Positions 48,285 to 60,617 of a DNA stretch of 64,000 bases are shown piece after piece. A program made the translations under genes and the position numbers. Where the stretch lies: NCBI GenBank assembly GCA_008638375.1, contig CM018043.1, positions 38,887,396 to 38,951,395 on the forward strand. Reading direction: 5' to 3'. Origin of the DNA: Nyssa sinensis (Eukaryota > Streptophyta > Magnoliopsida > Cornales > Nyssaceae). How positions within the stretch are numbered: the stretch's first letter is position 1; each line of letters opens with the position of its first letter. The notes under the pieces were generated by a model. It was not told where the DNA came from and ran no database searches. It saw only the letters and a program-made list of their open reading frames with translations.

Positions 48285-48488
48285 TCATGTATATGAATAT
48301 AATACACACTATCATACATACATATATACACATACATACATACAACACATCACACACGTGTATACATGCACACCAACATAATATTAATAATAATAATAAT
48401 AACAACAACAACAATAATAATAATAATGGTAATAACAATAATAATAATAAAAAAAAAAATTATTCCAAAAAAATTTTGAGTCTTTACA
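46628..48488 (-). repeat. Gypsy B 5' LTR, internally deleted (1861 bp)
   Basis: The + strand runs from TGTCACGCCCTGAATTTC to GAGTCTTTACA. It is colinear with 38423-41367 except that sequence jumps near 47007 from the CATTTATCTCT block to ATTTTGCCAAATTAAATTC, and again shortly after, removing about 1.1 kb. Microsatellites and the CTTTGCATT dyad (48148-48166) are retained. Confidence 0.92.
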
Positions 48489-49257
48489 GCTTTGATTCCA
48501 CCATGCAATAATACAATCTCAAATAAACAATTTACCAACACATGGAGCCTGCTTTTAAACAATGTATTCCACTTAAAGTAATCACAGCATCTGAATAACA
48601 GAATCTCTTCCACATGAATATATGCAATGCATGATCAACGAAAATACATACTCAAGTCATATGCTCACAATCTTAACAACTCCCCAAAAATATAAATCAT
48701 GTACAACCCAACACAGTATAAATCATATCTCCATGGAGCAACAAGAAACACATAAGCAACGTAAATAATTAACTCAAGGTTTCTTTTCTTTAAAGCAAAG
48801 TTCCTCATGTGATTTTCTAACATCAAACAAATAAATATATGATTCATTCAATCAACATGCAATCATTCCTAAACTTAATCTTATTCCTTACTTAGCACAA
48901 TATATCATACCTGATGGGTCGGTCTCAACCCAATAAGTTGTACTCGTAGTGTAGCGGAACTAACTGTAAGAATGCAGAAGGTCAGGCCACCTTTTCCTTG
49001 CCTTTCGGTGTCCCTGCTCTGAGCAACCCTCAGCCTTCTCCTTCTGTTCCTACTTCTAAGCCTTCCTCCAAACTTCCCCAGTTGCTCTCAGCTTTCCTCC
49101 CTTTCTGTTTTCTTTCTAACTTAACACACCACATATATATGTAACACACACAACCTATCTCTCTCTCTCTTCTTTCTCTCTCTACCTATCCTCTCACAAC
49201 CCCCCTTTTCTGACCATCTCTACTGTTTTCTTTCTTCCATTTCTTCTTTCTTTTAAG

Positions 49258-49312
49258 AATGCATTAAATGCATTTCTTCTAGCTTTGGGTTTCATATATA
49301 TTTAAATATATT
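49258..49312 (-). promoter_or_regulatory. Putative core promoter of LTR C: TATA-like tract plus AATGCATT dyad
   Basis: On the minus strand TATATTTAAATATATATG is followed about 20-25 bp later by AATGCATT-T-AATGCATT (49258-49274) and then an AAGAAAG-rich leader. The arrangement matches LTR E and Gypsy B. Confidence 0.42.
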
Positions 49313-49613
49313 ATATTGCATACACACACACACCCACGTCTACACACACACACATACACACTCAACCAAACCACACTCCTAGCCACTTGCACACACAGCC
49401 TATCCCCCACTCTCTTTGGTGCATTCACCTATATATATATATATATACACATTTAAATACTCGTATACTCATAGTGTATAATACTATATACATATGCATA
49501 TATACAAACATAACACACCAAATAAATAAATAATCAAATAATTTAATTAATAGATAAATAAAATTAAAAATAATAAAAATAAAAATTTTATTCCAAAATT
49601 TTGGATCTTTACA

Positions 49614-50600
49614 CGGATTACTTTCTTGGTCAGCATGTGTTCATTCATGTGAGGTCCACAAACACCTTCTTGGGTTTCTATCATGACACGTTCAGCTTCT
49701 TGCTGTCCAAACATAGGAGATGAATCCCATTGAATGACCTTTTGTATAGCCACTCTCCGCATATGATGAATTGGGAGGCCCAACATCTTAGGGAAACTTT
49801 GTCCCCTTTGGTGTATCTTTTAGGGTATTGCAAATGTTTGATGAATGACCAAACATCAGTGTACCAAGTAGGGGGTTTTGGCCTACTGACCTCATTAATG
49901 TTACAACAGTATACCAGGGTTTCCCTGACCTAAACAATGAGTGGTTTGATAGTTGGTTCTTCAGGTACATCTATCATGGAGACCAAGGTCGCCAAGGCAT
50001 CTCCAAAGCTATTCTTTGCCCAAGGTATGTAGTGGAACTAAACATCCTCGAAGCCGGCCATCACTATTTCTAGGCAATGATAATAAGGCGTGAGCTTGGC
50101 TTCTTTGATTCTCCACCTTCCTTGGATTTGGCTAATGACAAGGGCTGAGTCCCCGTATACATCATAATATTTGACTTTCAGTTCTAGTGCAGCCTGCATG
50201 CCGACTATACAGGCTTTATATTCTGTAGTGTTGTTTGTCGAGGTGTATTGAAGTTTAATGGCCAAAGGTGTGTTTGCTCCATCCAAGTACATTAAGAGCA
50301 TGTTGATACCATAACCTTTTTTTTAGCAACACCATCAAAGAATTGGCACCATATGTTCTCTTAGGTTTACATGATGTCCTCATATAGGAATTTTGTCTCT
50401 CTGACAACCTCACCTTCGAATGGGTAATTTGCCAGGTAATGAGCCACGACCTTTCCCTTGATGAATTTTTGTGTTACAGGGATTATTTCAAACTCAGAGA
50501 TGAGCAAGAGCCACCAAGTTGTCCGGCTTAACATGGCCAGGTTTTCAAAATGATAATTTATAGGATCAATTCTGGACACCAAGTGCATGGTGTCAGTCAT
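49614..50600 (-). pseudogene. Tat/Ogre-type pol: end of first RNase H, second (extra) RNase H, start of integrase
   Basis: Minus strand from 50600: TMHLVSRIDPINYHFEN and WWLLLISEFEIIPVTQK close the ordinary RNase H (about 50440-50595). A second RNase H follows with YLDGANTPLAIKL, NNTTEYKACIVG (Glu near 50221-50223) and YGDSALVISQIQG (Asp 50149-50151). This extra archaeal-like RNase H is characteristic of the Tat lineage. The integrase zinc-binding domain begins near 49680 (ETQEGVCGPHMN) and is cut at 49614 by solo LTR C. A frameshift near 50310 and several stops are present. The right end (50600) is where solo LTR D enters. Confidence 0.82.
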
Positions 50601-52294
50601 TGTCACAACCCGAAACCCATCCTGTGCGGATCTCGTATCGCGACCACCACCCTTCAGTCGATGCTTTAGGGCAAGGCTCACATGAGCAACAGTATCGGAC
50701 GGCGGTGTAGCCTGTGTTTATAGAAGTGTGACAAACTTTTTCTTTTCTTTTCTTATTTTAAATCTTTCGCACATCCGCCCAGTACTACCATTCTTCAAAA
50801 CGGTATACACGATTATACATTCAGAGCATAATAAAACTCTAAATTTTTATACATAATACGTATCCAGTTGTCCCACAGGACTCAGTTACATAACACTCTA
50901 ACATTTACTATAACCAAAAAGTGACAACTACTATCCACAATATATCCCATAACTATTAATACAAAAGTGACCAAGATATGGTTCTACTACCTCCATGCTA
51001 CCCTATAAAGAACTTCCTATGCCCTTCCTCAAAATGGGCAAGGCTTTCACATCTTCATCACAAAATAGGGTCAGGATCACTTCTGTTACCTGAAAGGGGG
51101 GTCGGATAAAAATCCGGGTAAGCTAATCTAAGCTTGTGAGTAATTCCAGTATTTTTCATGGGGTTTCAATTGGTAGTGGTTTAGCACATGAGAGTTTATA
51201 AAATAATCACTACCAATTGCTCGTATATTTTGAACATAGAATATATGCATTCTTTAAAACAGATAGCTTTGAAACATTTAAAGTATTCAAGCTAAACATG
51301 TACTTCTTCAAATAGAGTATATGAACTTCAAAACATGTAGATATGCATAGTAGAATGAGGGTAAAACCTGTTTCCATTTTCAAAACATATCATCTTATCA
51401 CTTTCATTAGTAGAATTCGTTTCGAACCAGATTCCAGTTTTACTTCTACAATAGAAAATCTCATGCCTGGGGATAAATCCTGCTACCTGGCATTTCTTTG
51501 TGTCATAGTTGAATTCCGAAGAATTTCAACGTCGCATTCGTGTCATAGTTGAATCCCGAAGGATTTCAACGTCACATGTAGTGCTTATGCACAGCTTATC
51601 TTGCATTACTGGTGGCAACAGGAGGTATAAAACATTTACAAGTAGACGCTTTTTAAAGCAATACACATAGCCTCTCTGTAGCTGTATTTGTCAAGCCCCA
51701 AATTTCCACTAACCCTGGGGTGAGTGTAACGAAACTAAAAGAAAATAAAATAAAGAACAATCCAACGGATTCAATTCAAACTTACATTCATTTCCTTCAA
51801 TGTACATCCATGTAAAGCACAATCAATAAAAGCATTCAACATGTCATTCGGGCTTAAACCCTTACATCTCAAAATATGCCCCCAAGGGCCAAAATCATTC
51901 TAGGCTCATGTCTCCTCCACTCTACAAGACTCCCTCAAGTCTCAAATGCTGAGAGCGTCATTTGTAATGTGTTGCCCCACGAATGGGTCAGCTCAACGGC
52001 TGGTACAATATAATGCTAATGCAAGAAACAAAATTAAGGACGTGGCATGTGTAAGTGTATAGTTATTTCTACATGTCATTCAATATCATCCATACAATGT
52101 ACTAGTAATAATCTACATGCCATCCAACTCGTTAACATAATCTAAGGCGTGGCATGTACAAGTGTACAGTTATATCTACATGCACAATTATAACCTACAT
52201 ACCATCCAATTCATCCATACAATGCATTAACAAGATTCATCACACATTCATGAATTCATTAATACAATGTAATGAAATATGCGTGACACGCCCA

Positions 52295-52405
52295 TACAAC
52301 TCTATGCCACACCCATGTCAACCCTATGCCATGTCAACTCTATGTCACACCCATGTCAACTCTATGCCACACCCATGTCAACTCTATGCCACACCCTTGT
52401 CAACT
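52295..52405. repeat. 22-24-bp tandem array in LTR E, about five copies
   Basis: Variants of CTATGCCACACCCATGTCAA recur in succession just left of the 50-bp array. The apparent ORFs through here are translated repeat. Confidence 0.8.
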
Positions 52406-52410
52406 CATGT

Positions 52411-52670
52411 AATGTAATGTCCCTTCACAGATCGCTCCCGTTGGTTCGGGTACCAAATGCAATGTCATGTCCCTTCACGGATCGCTCCCGTTGGTCCGAG
52501 TACCAAATGCAATGTCATGTCCCTTCATGGATCGCTCTCGTTGGTTCGGGTACCAAATGCAATGTCATGTCCCTTCACGAATCACTCTCATTGGTTCAGG
52601 TACCAAATGCAATATCATGTCCCTTCACGGATCGCTCCCGTTGGTTCGGACACCAAATGCAATGTCCAAT
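52411..52670. repeat. 50-bp tandem array in LTR E, five copies
   Basis: CCCTTCAC (or CCCTTCAT) starts at 52421, 52471, 52521, 52571 and 52621, an exact 50-bp period. The unit contains GATCGCTCCCGTTGGTTCGG and ACCAAATGCAATGTCATGT. Shorter two-unit arrays of related GTCTC..CGATGG sequence sit at the same relative place in LTR C and Gypsy B. Confidence 0.92.
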
Positions 52671-54748
52671 TCTGGGTTTTTCACCACAAAATCTACACCC
52701 TCAAAATGCACAGCACCACGTGCTCAACTCACACCATGTCCAAGGAATCACACTATGCTAATATACTTTGATTCCACCATGCCATAATGTAATCTCAATA
52801 AAGCATCATATCCACACATGAAGCATGCTTTAAATAATGTATTACACAATAACATTCAAATCAGAAGATCCTTTCATCAAGGTTACATGCTATACATAGT
52901 CCATTTAACACATGCTTTAAATCACATATTTCATAATCCCAACAATTCTCAAGAATATAATCCACACATTATGCTAACACATGCGATATACACATAGTCA
53001 TGATTCTCATTCATTACCAAACTTTCAAAAAGATAACAAGGAACACATAAGCATATGAGCAACCAAACAAATATGTGAATCATCAAGTCAATATAGCAAT
53101 GACTCCTAAACTTAATTTTATTTCTTACTTAGCACAATATATCGTACCTGATGGGTTGTCTCAACCTTAAGAAAATGTACTGGCGGTGTAGCAGAACTAC
53201 AGTGAAAATGCGAAAGGTTAGACCACCTTCTCCTTGCCTTTTGCTGTCCTTAAAATCACAAAATATAACTTAGTTCACTTTCTACTTAAATTATGCTATT
53301 CATCAAATTTTATGCTTTTATTTCATGAGTTTCCATTTTACTAAAATAGACTCTTCCATTGAGTCCGGAACGTCGAAGAAAATAGGTTTAGGCTTTCGAG
53401 AAATTTAATTCGGACACTCGAGCTAAAAAGGGCAAAATGGTCATTTTGCACTTTTTACAGGTCCTTACATCCTGAGACCTCTTTTTGCAAATTGGACTCC
53501 ACATTTGAGTCCGGAACGATTGAGATAATAAAATTCCACTATTTGTTTACTTAAATCGGAGTTCGTTTGACTATGTTTCAACTCAAGGGCATTTTGGTAA
53601 TTTTTTAATGTTATCACGGGTCTTCTATTTTTTGGGACCCCGTCTTGTAAAACGGACTTCACCATTAGTTTCAGAATGATCTAGATAGTCAAAATACACT
53701 AATGACTTGTCCCATTTGGACTCCGGACTATTTTGGGATATTTAAATAATTTAATTAATTAAATTAATATTTTATTCAGGAGGGGTCAGATTGTAATTAC
53801 TTAAAATTTTTGAGGTCAGAATTGAATTTCTGAAAGGTCTGGGGTTAAATTGTAATTTTCAAATTCCCTATTCCAACCATGGATAGCCAAACAGTGACTA
53901 ATGCTCCAAAACAGGGATAAGATATCCCTGTCCTCAATTTAATTCCAATTTTAATTTACTAACCCTGTAGCCAAACACCCCAAATCCCATTTTAAATTTA
54001 AAACATACGGCTGACACGTGGGGGTGGGTCATTTTAACCCGACCCGACCCGAACCGATCCGTACCCGAACCCGACCCAAACCAAACCCTAAACAGTGCCT
54101 TCTTCTTCCCGACTTTTCGGTAGGGTAACCCTAGGTTTCGTCGCCATCTTTGAGGACAACGACCTAATTTCGACAAGATTTCATCAATTTTTAAATGCAA
54201 TTTTCTTCATCTTTTCAAGGGGATTACATATCTTAGGTTTGTTTTTGTTTTAGCTCATCAAATCTCCACGAATAGAGAAAAACAGAAACTCCGGCCGAAG
54301 CTCTTTTCTTAGTTTCGTGGCTGTTTCTCAAATGTTTTAACCCCATTTCGACCCCAATATGTTTCTGCATCATAGAGGAACATTTTCTCATTATTTAAAC
54401 CAAGTTTTAAACATAAAATCTTAAAACCAAATTATTTTGGGAAAACCTGCAACTAGAATTTTCTCTTTCATTTCTTGACCCCTTCACTCGATTCTTTTTG
54501 CATTAGATCACATTTTTCATACCCTATAAGGCCCTATAATTTAAATCAACTAACATGCTTAAAATCTTTAAAAACAGAACTGGATCGTCTCACCTTTTCT
54601 TTGAGTTTCCTGGTGGTGTATTCCTCCTCCACTTCTGTTCCCACTTCTGGACTCCTTCCAATGCCCACGGCCTCTCAAGCTCGACCTCTCTTTCTGATTT
54701 CTCCCCTAACAAACGCACACTTACACATATACACATCAAATACCACTG

Positions 54749-54749
<1 letters not shown>

Positions 54750-54782
<33 letters not shown>
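54750..54782. repeat. (CT)n microsatellite
   Basis: About 33 bp of perfect CT dinucleotide repeat within LTR E. Confidence 0.95.
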
Positions 54783-54785
<3 letters not shown>

Positions 54786-54837
54786 ACTTTCCTGACCTCC
54801 CACTGTTCTGATTTCCTCTTCTTTTCTTTCTTTTCAA

Positions 54838-54900
54838 AATGCATTAAATGCATTGCTTGTGTGTTTGGTTTTCCATGTATACATATATATATATGTATAC
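54838..54900 (-). promoter_or_regulatory. Putative core promoter of LTR E: TATA-like tract plus AATGCATT dyad
   Basis: On the minus strand CATATATATATATGTATACA is followed about 25-30 bp later by AATGCATT-T-AATGCATT (54838-54854) and a purine-rich leader. Confidence 0.45.
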
Positions 54901-57733
54901 ATCTCCCATCACACACACTACACACACTGTAGTACACTGTTGCATACTTACACACACGGCTACCACCTGTACACACATAGTAACACACACACAGCCTGTT
55001 CCCCACCTCTCCTTAATATATATATATATTTTAAAACTCACACATCAGCCACCCACACACCACTCAGGCGACTTGTCCATACACATACTCCCACACACAG
55101 TGACACACTGCCTCTTTTTCCTTTCTTTCCCTTTACATGTATATATCTACCTTCAAATTACTTATATCTATATATATATATATATATACACACACATATA
55201 CTATACATTATTTTACATGTATTTGTCCATATACACACATACATGACACCCATTTATACAAGTGTATATATTTTTATATTCACGCATATAAATCCATTTA
55301 TAATAGCATATACATACACTTATTTGAGATATACTACGTGTCCGTGAAATATGCACGTGCATGAAAATACGTGCCTGCACGCATCACGAGACTCAGTTTT
55401 TGGTGGCCCGAGTGTCGCCCGATACCAACTGTATAAAATAAACCGATGTCATCCTCATAATCGCTCAGTCTATAAAATGTCATAATATAGAGCTTCACTG
55501 CTCGAGTTACCACTAGCGTTACATTATTCGTCTCGGTCTACCTCAATTTATGTGTCATGTTCCGGTTTAGGATACTACAGTCCCATTAGTAAAACGAAAA
55601 ATTTATCCTCAATTTTCCAGGTTTCTACAGTATCTAAATACATTTAACACATGGCTTCTTCAAATAGGTGCTTTTCATGAGCATTTAAAATATAACTTCT
55701 TCAAATATATGCTTGCATAAGCATTCTAAACATGAAATTCATGACTTCATAATAGGATCTTCAAATACTTAGAATATGCAAATTCAGAATATTTTAAAGA
55801 GATGTGACATTTTAAACTTAGACACGCTAAATATATTTTAAAGAAACTGTAGTAGAAACCATTCACTAAGCATGTCACAATAAGGTTTATAAGAACAGAA
55901 TATTTTAAAACAGGAATCATGTAATACTAAATTTGATATTCAAATGCTTCAGATATTTTTAACTTAAAACTTCTTCAAATCTATGGAGTTAAATCTCCAC
56001 TTCAAATACAAGGTTACTCACCTTGATCCTTGGGGTTAGTGCTAATAATGCGTTTTCCCACTTCCTCTATAGTTCCTAAGAACAATTCATAAATAGTCTC
56101 GTTAACTTCATATCCACTACAATATCCCTATTGATGCTTCTTAACTTATGCTTAGATCGTATTAAATCCTAACTTTGATCTTATGCGTCATATTCGTAAA
56201 GTATACTCTTCTAGTAGCTTCATTAATTTTTAAGGTTTGATTCTATTACTTTACATATTTACGTGTCACATTTTTTCGTACTTCAATTCATAATATGGAC
56301 CTCACCATTGAGTCCGAAACGTCGAAGAAAGTCAATTTAGACCCTCTCAGACTTCCATTTGGCTTTAGGGGCACTAGGGGTAATTTGGTCATTTTAAATT
56401 TTTACGTGTCTTAATTTTTGGGGTCCCGTCTTGTGACACAGACCTCGCCATTGGTCTTAGAAAGCTCAAGATAGTAAAAATACACTAATAACTTGTTCAA
56501 ATTGGACATCGGACTATTTCGTCATTATTTAATTTAATTAATTAATTTTATTTTATTTAATATAACATTTGTATAATATATATATATATATATATATATT
56601 CGGGCGTTAATATGACACGGGATTGTCCTGTCCAATTTGGTAAAGAAAGGGAATTAGGTCTGAGGGGTTCCGCGTTCGATTCCCAAGGGCTGCGGCCCTT
56701 TATTTTTTCTGATTTTTCTTGACCCAAACAGCGTATAAGGCCCTAAAATTGATATAAGCTATCTTATTCGCACGTAGGTTACGAAATTTGGCCCATAATC
56801 GCGTAACCAAATAGGCTCAATTAGAGTTTTAAACCCTTAAACCGAAAACAACACCGTTCCACTTATGCGGTGGCTTACCCCTCGTTGTGACACGTGTCCG
56901 AGTCGACACGCTTGGTTTAAGCGAGTTGAGCAAGTCAACCCTGTCAACTCGTTATCTTCTCCATCGCGTAGGTCACTGTTGCCCTAATTCCTACAACTTT
57001 TCATTTTTAATTTCGTGAATTTAAAACCATTAAATCTTTCTGTTTTCGATCCCATGATATTTCTGGAACACTAAAGTAAGGTTTGTCGTTCAATTAAGAG
57101 CTCAAATTAAGCTCTAATATTCGGTTAAGGGTTTGATAATCAAACCTATCACTAGTTCGTTCATGCTGGTCCCTAACCCAAAGTTCTTGGGATTTCTTTT
57201 ATTTTGGCCCCCTCATCATGGGGTTCAAGTCCTTATCTTCAAAAGTGGGTTTTACTGCACGTTTGTGAGGTTGGGTTTCAGAACCCGAACTTGCAAGTCA
57301 AATTTTGGTGGTCTTCCCTTGGGGTTTAAGGTCGCGGTCTACTGTTTTTAAAACGTTGAGGTGGTCTAGTTTAGGTTCCAATAGGCCAAACTTGGTTTGG
57401 TTTCAATAATTTCATACCTGCTCCAACAAGGTCCATCCATGGCGGTTTGGTGTGCGGCTTGGGGTTCTCGATGTTTTCAAGATCCAATTTTCATGTCTTG
57501 TTCAATAATATACATCCTCAACATCATATATGCATGAATATAACCTAAACAGTTTGTATACATGCATAAATTTTAAAGAGAAAAAGAATGGGTTTACCTC
57601 TTTTTTTCTTGTTTCTCTTCCTTCTACGCTTCAGTCCCCTTTCTTTCTCTCACACTCTTTCTCTTTTCCCCTTTTCTTTCTCTCTTAACCGACCTTACAG
57701 TCGGTGGCATTGCCACTTGTTGGTTGCTCCTCT

Positions 57734-60617
57734 AACATTAACTATAACCAAAAAGTGACAACTACAATCCACAATACATCCCATAATTGTCACAACAAAA
57801 GTGACCAAGATATGGTTCTACAACCTCCACGCTACCCTGTAAAGAACTTCCTATGCCCTTCCTCAAAATGGGCAAGGTTTTCACATCTTCATCACAAAAT
57901 AGGGTCAGGATCACTTCTGTTACCTGAAAGGGGGGTCGGATAAAAATTCGAGTAAGCTAATCTTAGCTTGTGATTAATTCTAGTATTTGTCATGGGGTTT
58001 CAATTGGTAGTGGTTTAGCACATGAGAGTTTATAAAATAATCACTACCAATTGCTCGTATATTTTGAACACAGAATATATGCATTCTTTAAAATAGATAG
58101 CTTTGAAACATTTAAAGTATTCAAGCTAAACATGTACTTCTTCAAATAGAGTATATGAACTTCAAAACATGTAGATATGTATAGTAGAATGAGGTAAAAC
58201 CTGCTTCCATTTTCAAAACATATCATCTTAGCACTTTCATTAGTAGAATCCGTTTCGAACCAGATTCCAGTTTTATTTCTACAATGGAGAATCTCATGCC
58301 TGGGGGATAAATCCTATTACCTGGCATTTCTTCGTATCATAGTTGAATTTCGAAGAATTTCAACATCGCATTCGTGTCATAATTGAATCCCGAAGGATTT
58401 CAACGTCGCATGTAATGCTTATGCACATCTTATCTTGCATTACTAGTGGCAACAGAAGGTATAAAACATTTACAAGTAGACGTTTTTTAAAGCAATACAC
58501 ATAGCCTCTCTGTAGCTGTATTTAAATACATTTAACACATGCCTTTTTCAAATAGGTGCTTTTCATGAGCATTTAAAATATGACTTCTTCAAATATATGC
58601 TTTCATGAGCATTCTAAACATGAAATTCATGACTTCATAATAGGATCTTCAAATACTTAGAATATGCAAATTCAGAATATTTTAAAGCGATGTGACATTT
58701 TAAACTTAGACATGCTAAATATATTTTAAAGAAACTGTAGTAGAAACCATTCACTAAGCATGTCACAATAAGGTTTATAAGAACATAATATTTTAAAACA
58801 AGAATCATGTAATACTGAATTTGATATTCAAATGCTTCAAATATTTTTAACTTAAAACTTCTTCAAATCCATGGAGTTAAATCTCCACTTCAAATACAGG
58901 GTTACTCACCTCGATCTTTGGGGTTAGTGCTAATAATGCGCTTTCCCACTTCCTCTATAGTTCCTAAGAACAATTCATAAATAGTCTCGTTAACTTCATA
59001 TCCACTGCAATATCCCTATTGATGCTTCTTAACTTATTCTTAGATCGTATTAAATCCTAACTTTAATCTTAGGCGTCATATTCTTAAAGTATACTCTTCT
59101 AGTAGCTTCATTAATTTTTAAGGTTTGATTCTATTACTTTACATATTTACATGTCACATTTTGTCGTACTTCAATTCATAATATAGACCTCACCATTGAG
59201 TTCGGAATGTCGAAGAAAGTCAATTTAAACTCTCTCGGACTTCCATTTGGCTTGAGGGGCACTAGGGGTAATTTGATCATTTTACATTTTTACGTGTCTT
59301 AATTTTTTGGGGGTCCCATCTCGCAACACAAACCTCACCATTGGTCTCAGAAGGCTCAAAATAGTAAAAATACACTAATAACTTGTTCAAATTGAGCATC
59401 GGACCATTTCGTCATTATTTAATTTAATTATTTTATTTTATTTTATTTAATATAACTTATGTATAATATATATATATATATATTCGGGCATTAATTTGAC
59501 ACGGGATTATCCTGTCCAATTTGGTAAAGAAAAGGAATTGGGTTTGAGAGGTTCCGCATTCGATTCCCAAGGGCTGCGGCCCCTTATTTTTTCTAATTTT
59601 TCTTGACCCAAACGGCGTATAAGGCCTTAAAACTGGAATAAGCTATCTTATTTGCACGTAGGTTATGAAATTTGGCCCATAATCACGTAACCAAACAGGC
59701 CCAATTAGAGTTTTAAACCCTTAAACCTAAAATGACACCGTTCCACTTAAGCGGTGGCTTACCCCTCGTTGTGACACGTGTCTTAGTCGACACGCTTGGT
59801 TTAAGCGAGTTGAGCGAGTCAACCCAGTCAACTCGTTATCTTCTCCATCGCATAGATCACTGTTTCCCTAATTCCTACAACTTTTCATTTTTAATTTCGT
59901 GAATTTTAAGCCATTAAATCTCTCTGTTTTCGATCCCATGATATTTCTGGAACACTAAAGTAGGGTTTGTCGTTAATTAAGAGCTCAAATTAAGCTCTAA
60001 TATTCGGTTAAAGGTTTGATAATCAAACTTGTCACTGGTTCATTCATGCTGGTTCCTAGCCCAAAGTTCTTGGGATTTCTTTTATTTTGGTCCCCTCATC
60101 ATGGGGTTCAAGTCCTTATCTTCAAAAGTGGGTTTTATGCACATTTGTGAGGTTGGGTTTCAGAACCCGAACCTGCAAGTCAAATTTTGGTGGTCTTCCC
60201 TTGGGGTTTAAGGTTGCGATCTAGTGTTTTTAAAACGCTGAGGTGGTCTAGGTTAGGTTCCAATAGGCCAAACTTGGTTTGGTTTCAATAATTTCATACC
60301 TGCTCCAACAAGGTCCATCCATGGCGGTTTGGTGTACAGCTTGGGGTTCTCGATGTTTTTAAGATCCAATTTTCAGGTCTTGTTCAACAATATACATCCT
60401 AAACATCATGTATGCATGAATATAACCTAAACAATTTGTATACGTGCATAAATTTTAGAGAAAGAAAGTATGGGTTTACCTCTTTTTTTCTTGTTTCTCT
60501 TCCTTCTACACTTCAGTCCCCTTTCTTTCTCTCACACTCTCTCTCTCTTTTCCCCTTTTCTTTCTCTCTTAAACGACCTTACAGTCGATGGCATTACCAC
60601 TTGTTGGTTGCTCCTCT
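57734..60617 (-). repeat. Tandem duplication in LTR D, copy 2 (2884 bp)
   Basis: It begins AACATTAACTATAACC directly after copy 1 and ends at GTTGCTCCTCT (60617), where unique LTR sequence (TTCTTCATTATTTTC) resumes. The bases CTCT occur at all three breakpoints (50896-50899, 57730-57733, 60614-60617), consistent with microhomology. Confidence 0.88.

Larger units (their letters stand above)
38423..48488 (-). mobile_element. Ty3/Gypsy retrotransposon B (chromodomain type), complete, nested in solo LTR C
   Basis: LTRs at 38423-41367 (3') and 46628-48488 (5') flank a primer-binding site, one gag-pol frame and a polypurine tract, all on the minus strand. The target-site duplication GCTTT (38418-38422 and 48489-48493) is perfect. 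The host LTR reads continuously across the site (AATATGCTTTGATTCC), as in the intact relative at 52758-52775. The two LTRs differ by a net 1.08 kb because the 5' LTR is deleted internally. It belongs to the same broad chromovirus group as Gypsy A but to a different family. Confidence 0.95.
37556..49613 (-). repeat. Solo LTR C, minus strand, interrupted by Gypsy B
   Basis: The + strand left edge is TGTCACGCCCCGAATTCCC and the right edge is TTTTGGATCTTTACA. The flanking duplication CGGAT (37551-37555 and 49614-49618) is perfect. Subtracting Gypsy B leaves about 1.99 kb in two parts (37556-38422 and 48494-49613). It is shorter than Gypsy B's own related LTR, apparently through an internal deletion near 49013. 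Removing it rejoins the Tat integrase zinc-binding domain in frame. Confidence 0.88.
51689..55629 (-). repeat. Solo LTR E, minus strand (3941 bp), nested in LTR D copy 1
   Basis: The + strand left edge is TGTCAAGCCCCAAATTTCC and the right edge is CCAGGTTTCTACA. The flanks GTATT (51684-51688) and GTATC (55630-55634) differ at one base. Copy 2 of the host duplication shows the empty site GTAGCTGTATTTAAATAC near 58515. It is related to LTRs H and C. It contains minisatellites (52295-52670), a CCCGACCC patch (about 54040-54080), a (CT)n run (54750-54782), a dyad and TATA tract (54838-54900). Reading frames over 54475-55364 are translated microsatellite. Confidence 0.85.
50900..57733 (-). repeat. 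Tandem duplication in LTR D, copy 1 (contains LTR E)
   Basis: It starts AACATTTACTATAACC and ends GTTGGTTGCTCCTCT. Without LTR E it is about 2888 bp. It is matched over its whole length by 57734-60617. Confidence 0.88.

Noticed and set aside
52411..52670. CRISPR-like array
   Set aside because: Units are directly abutting with no unique spacers, in a plant LTR.
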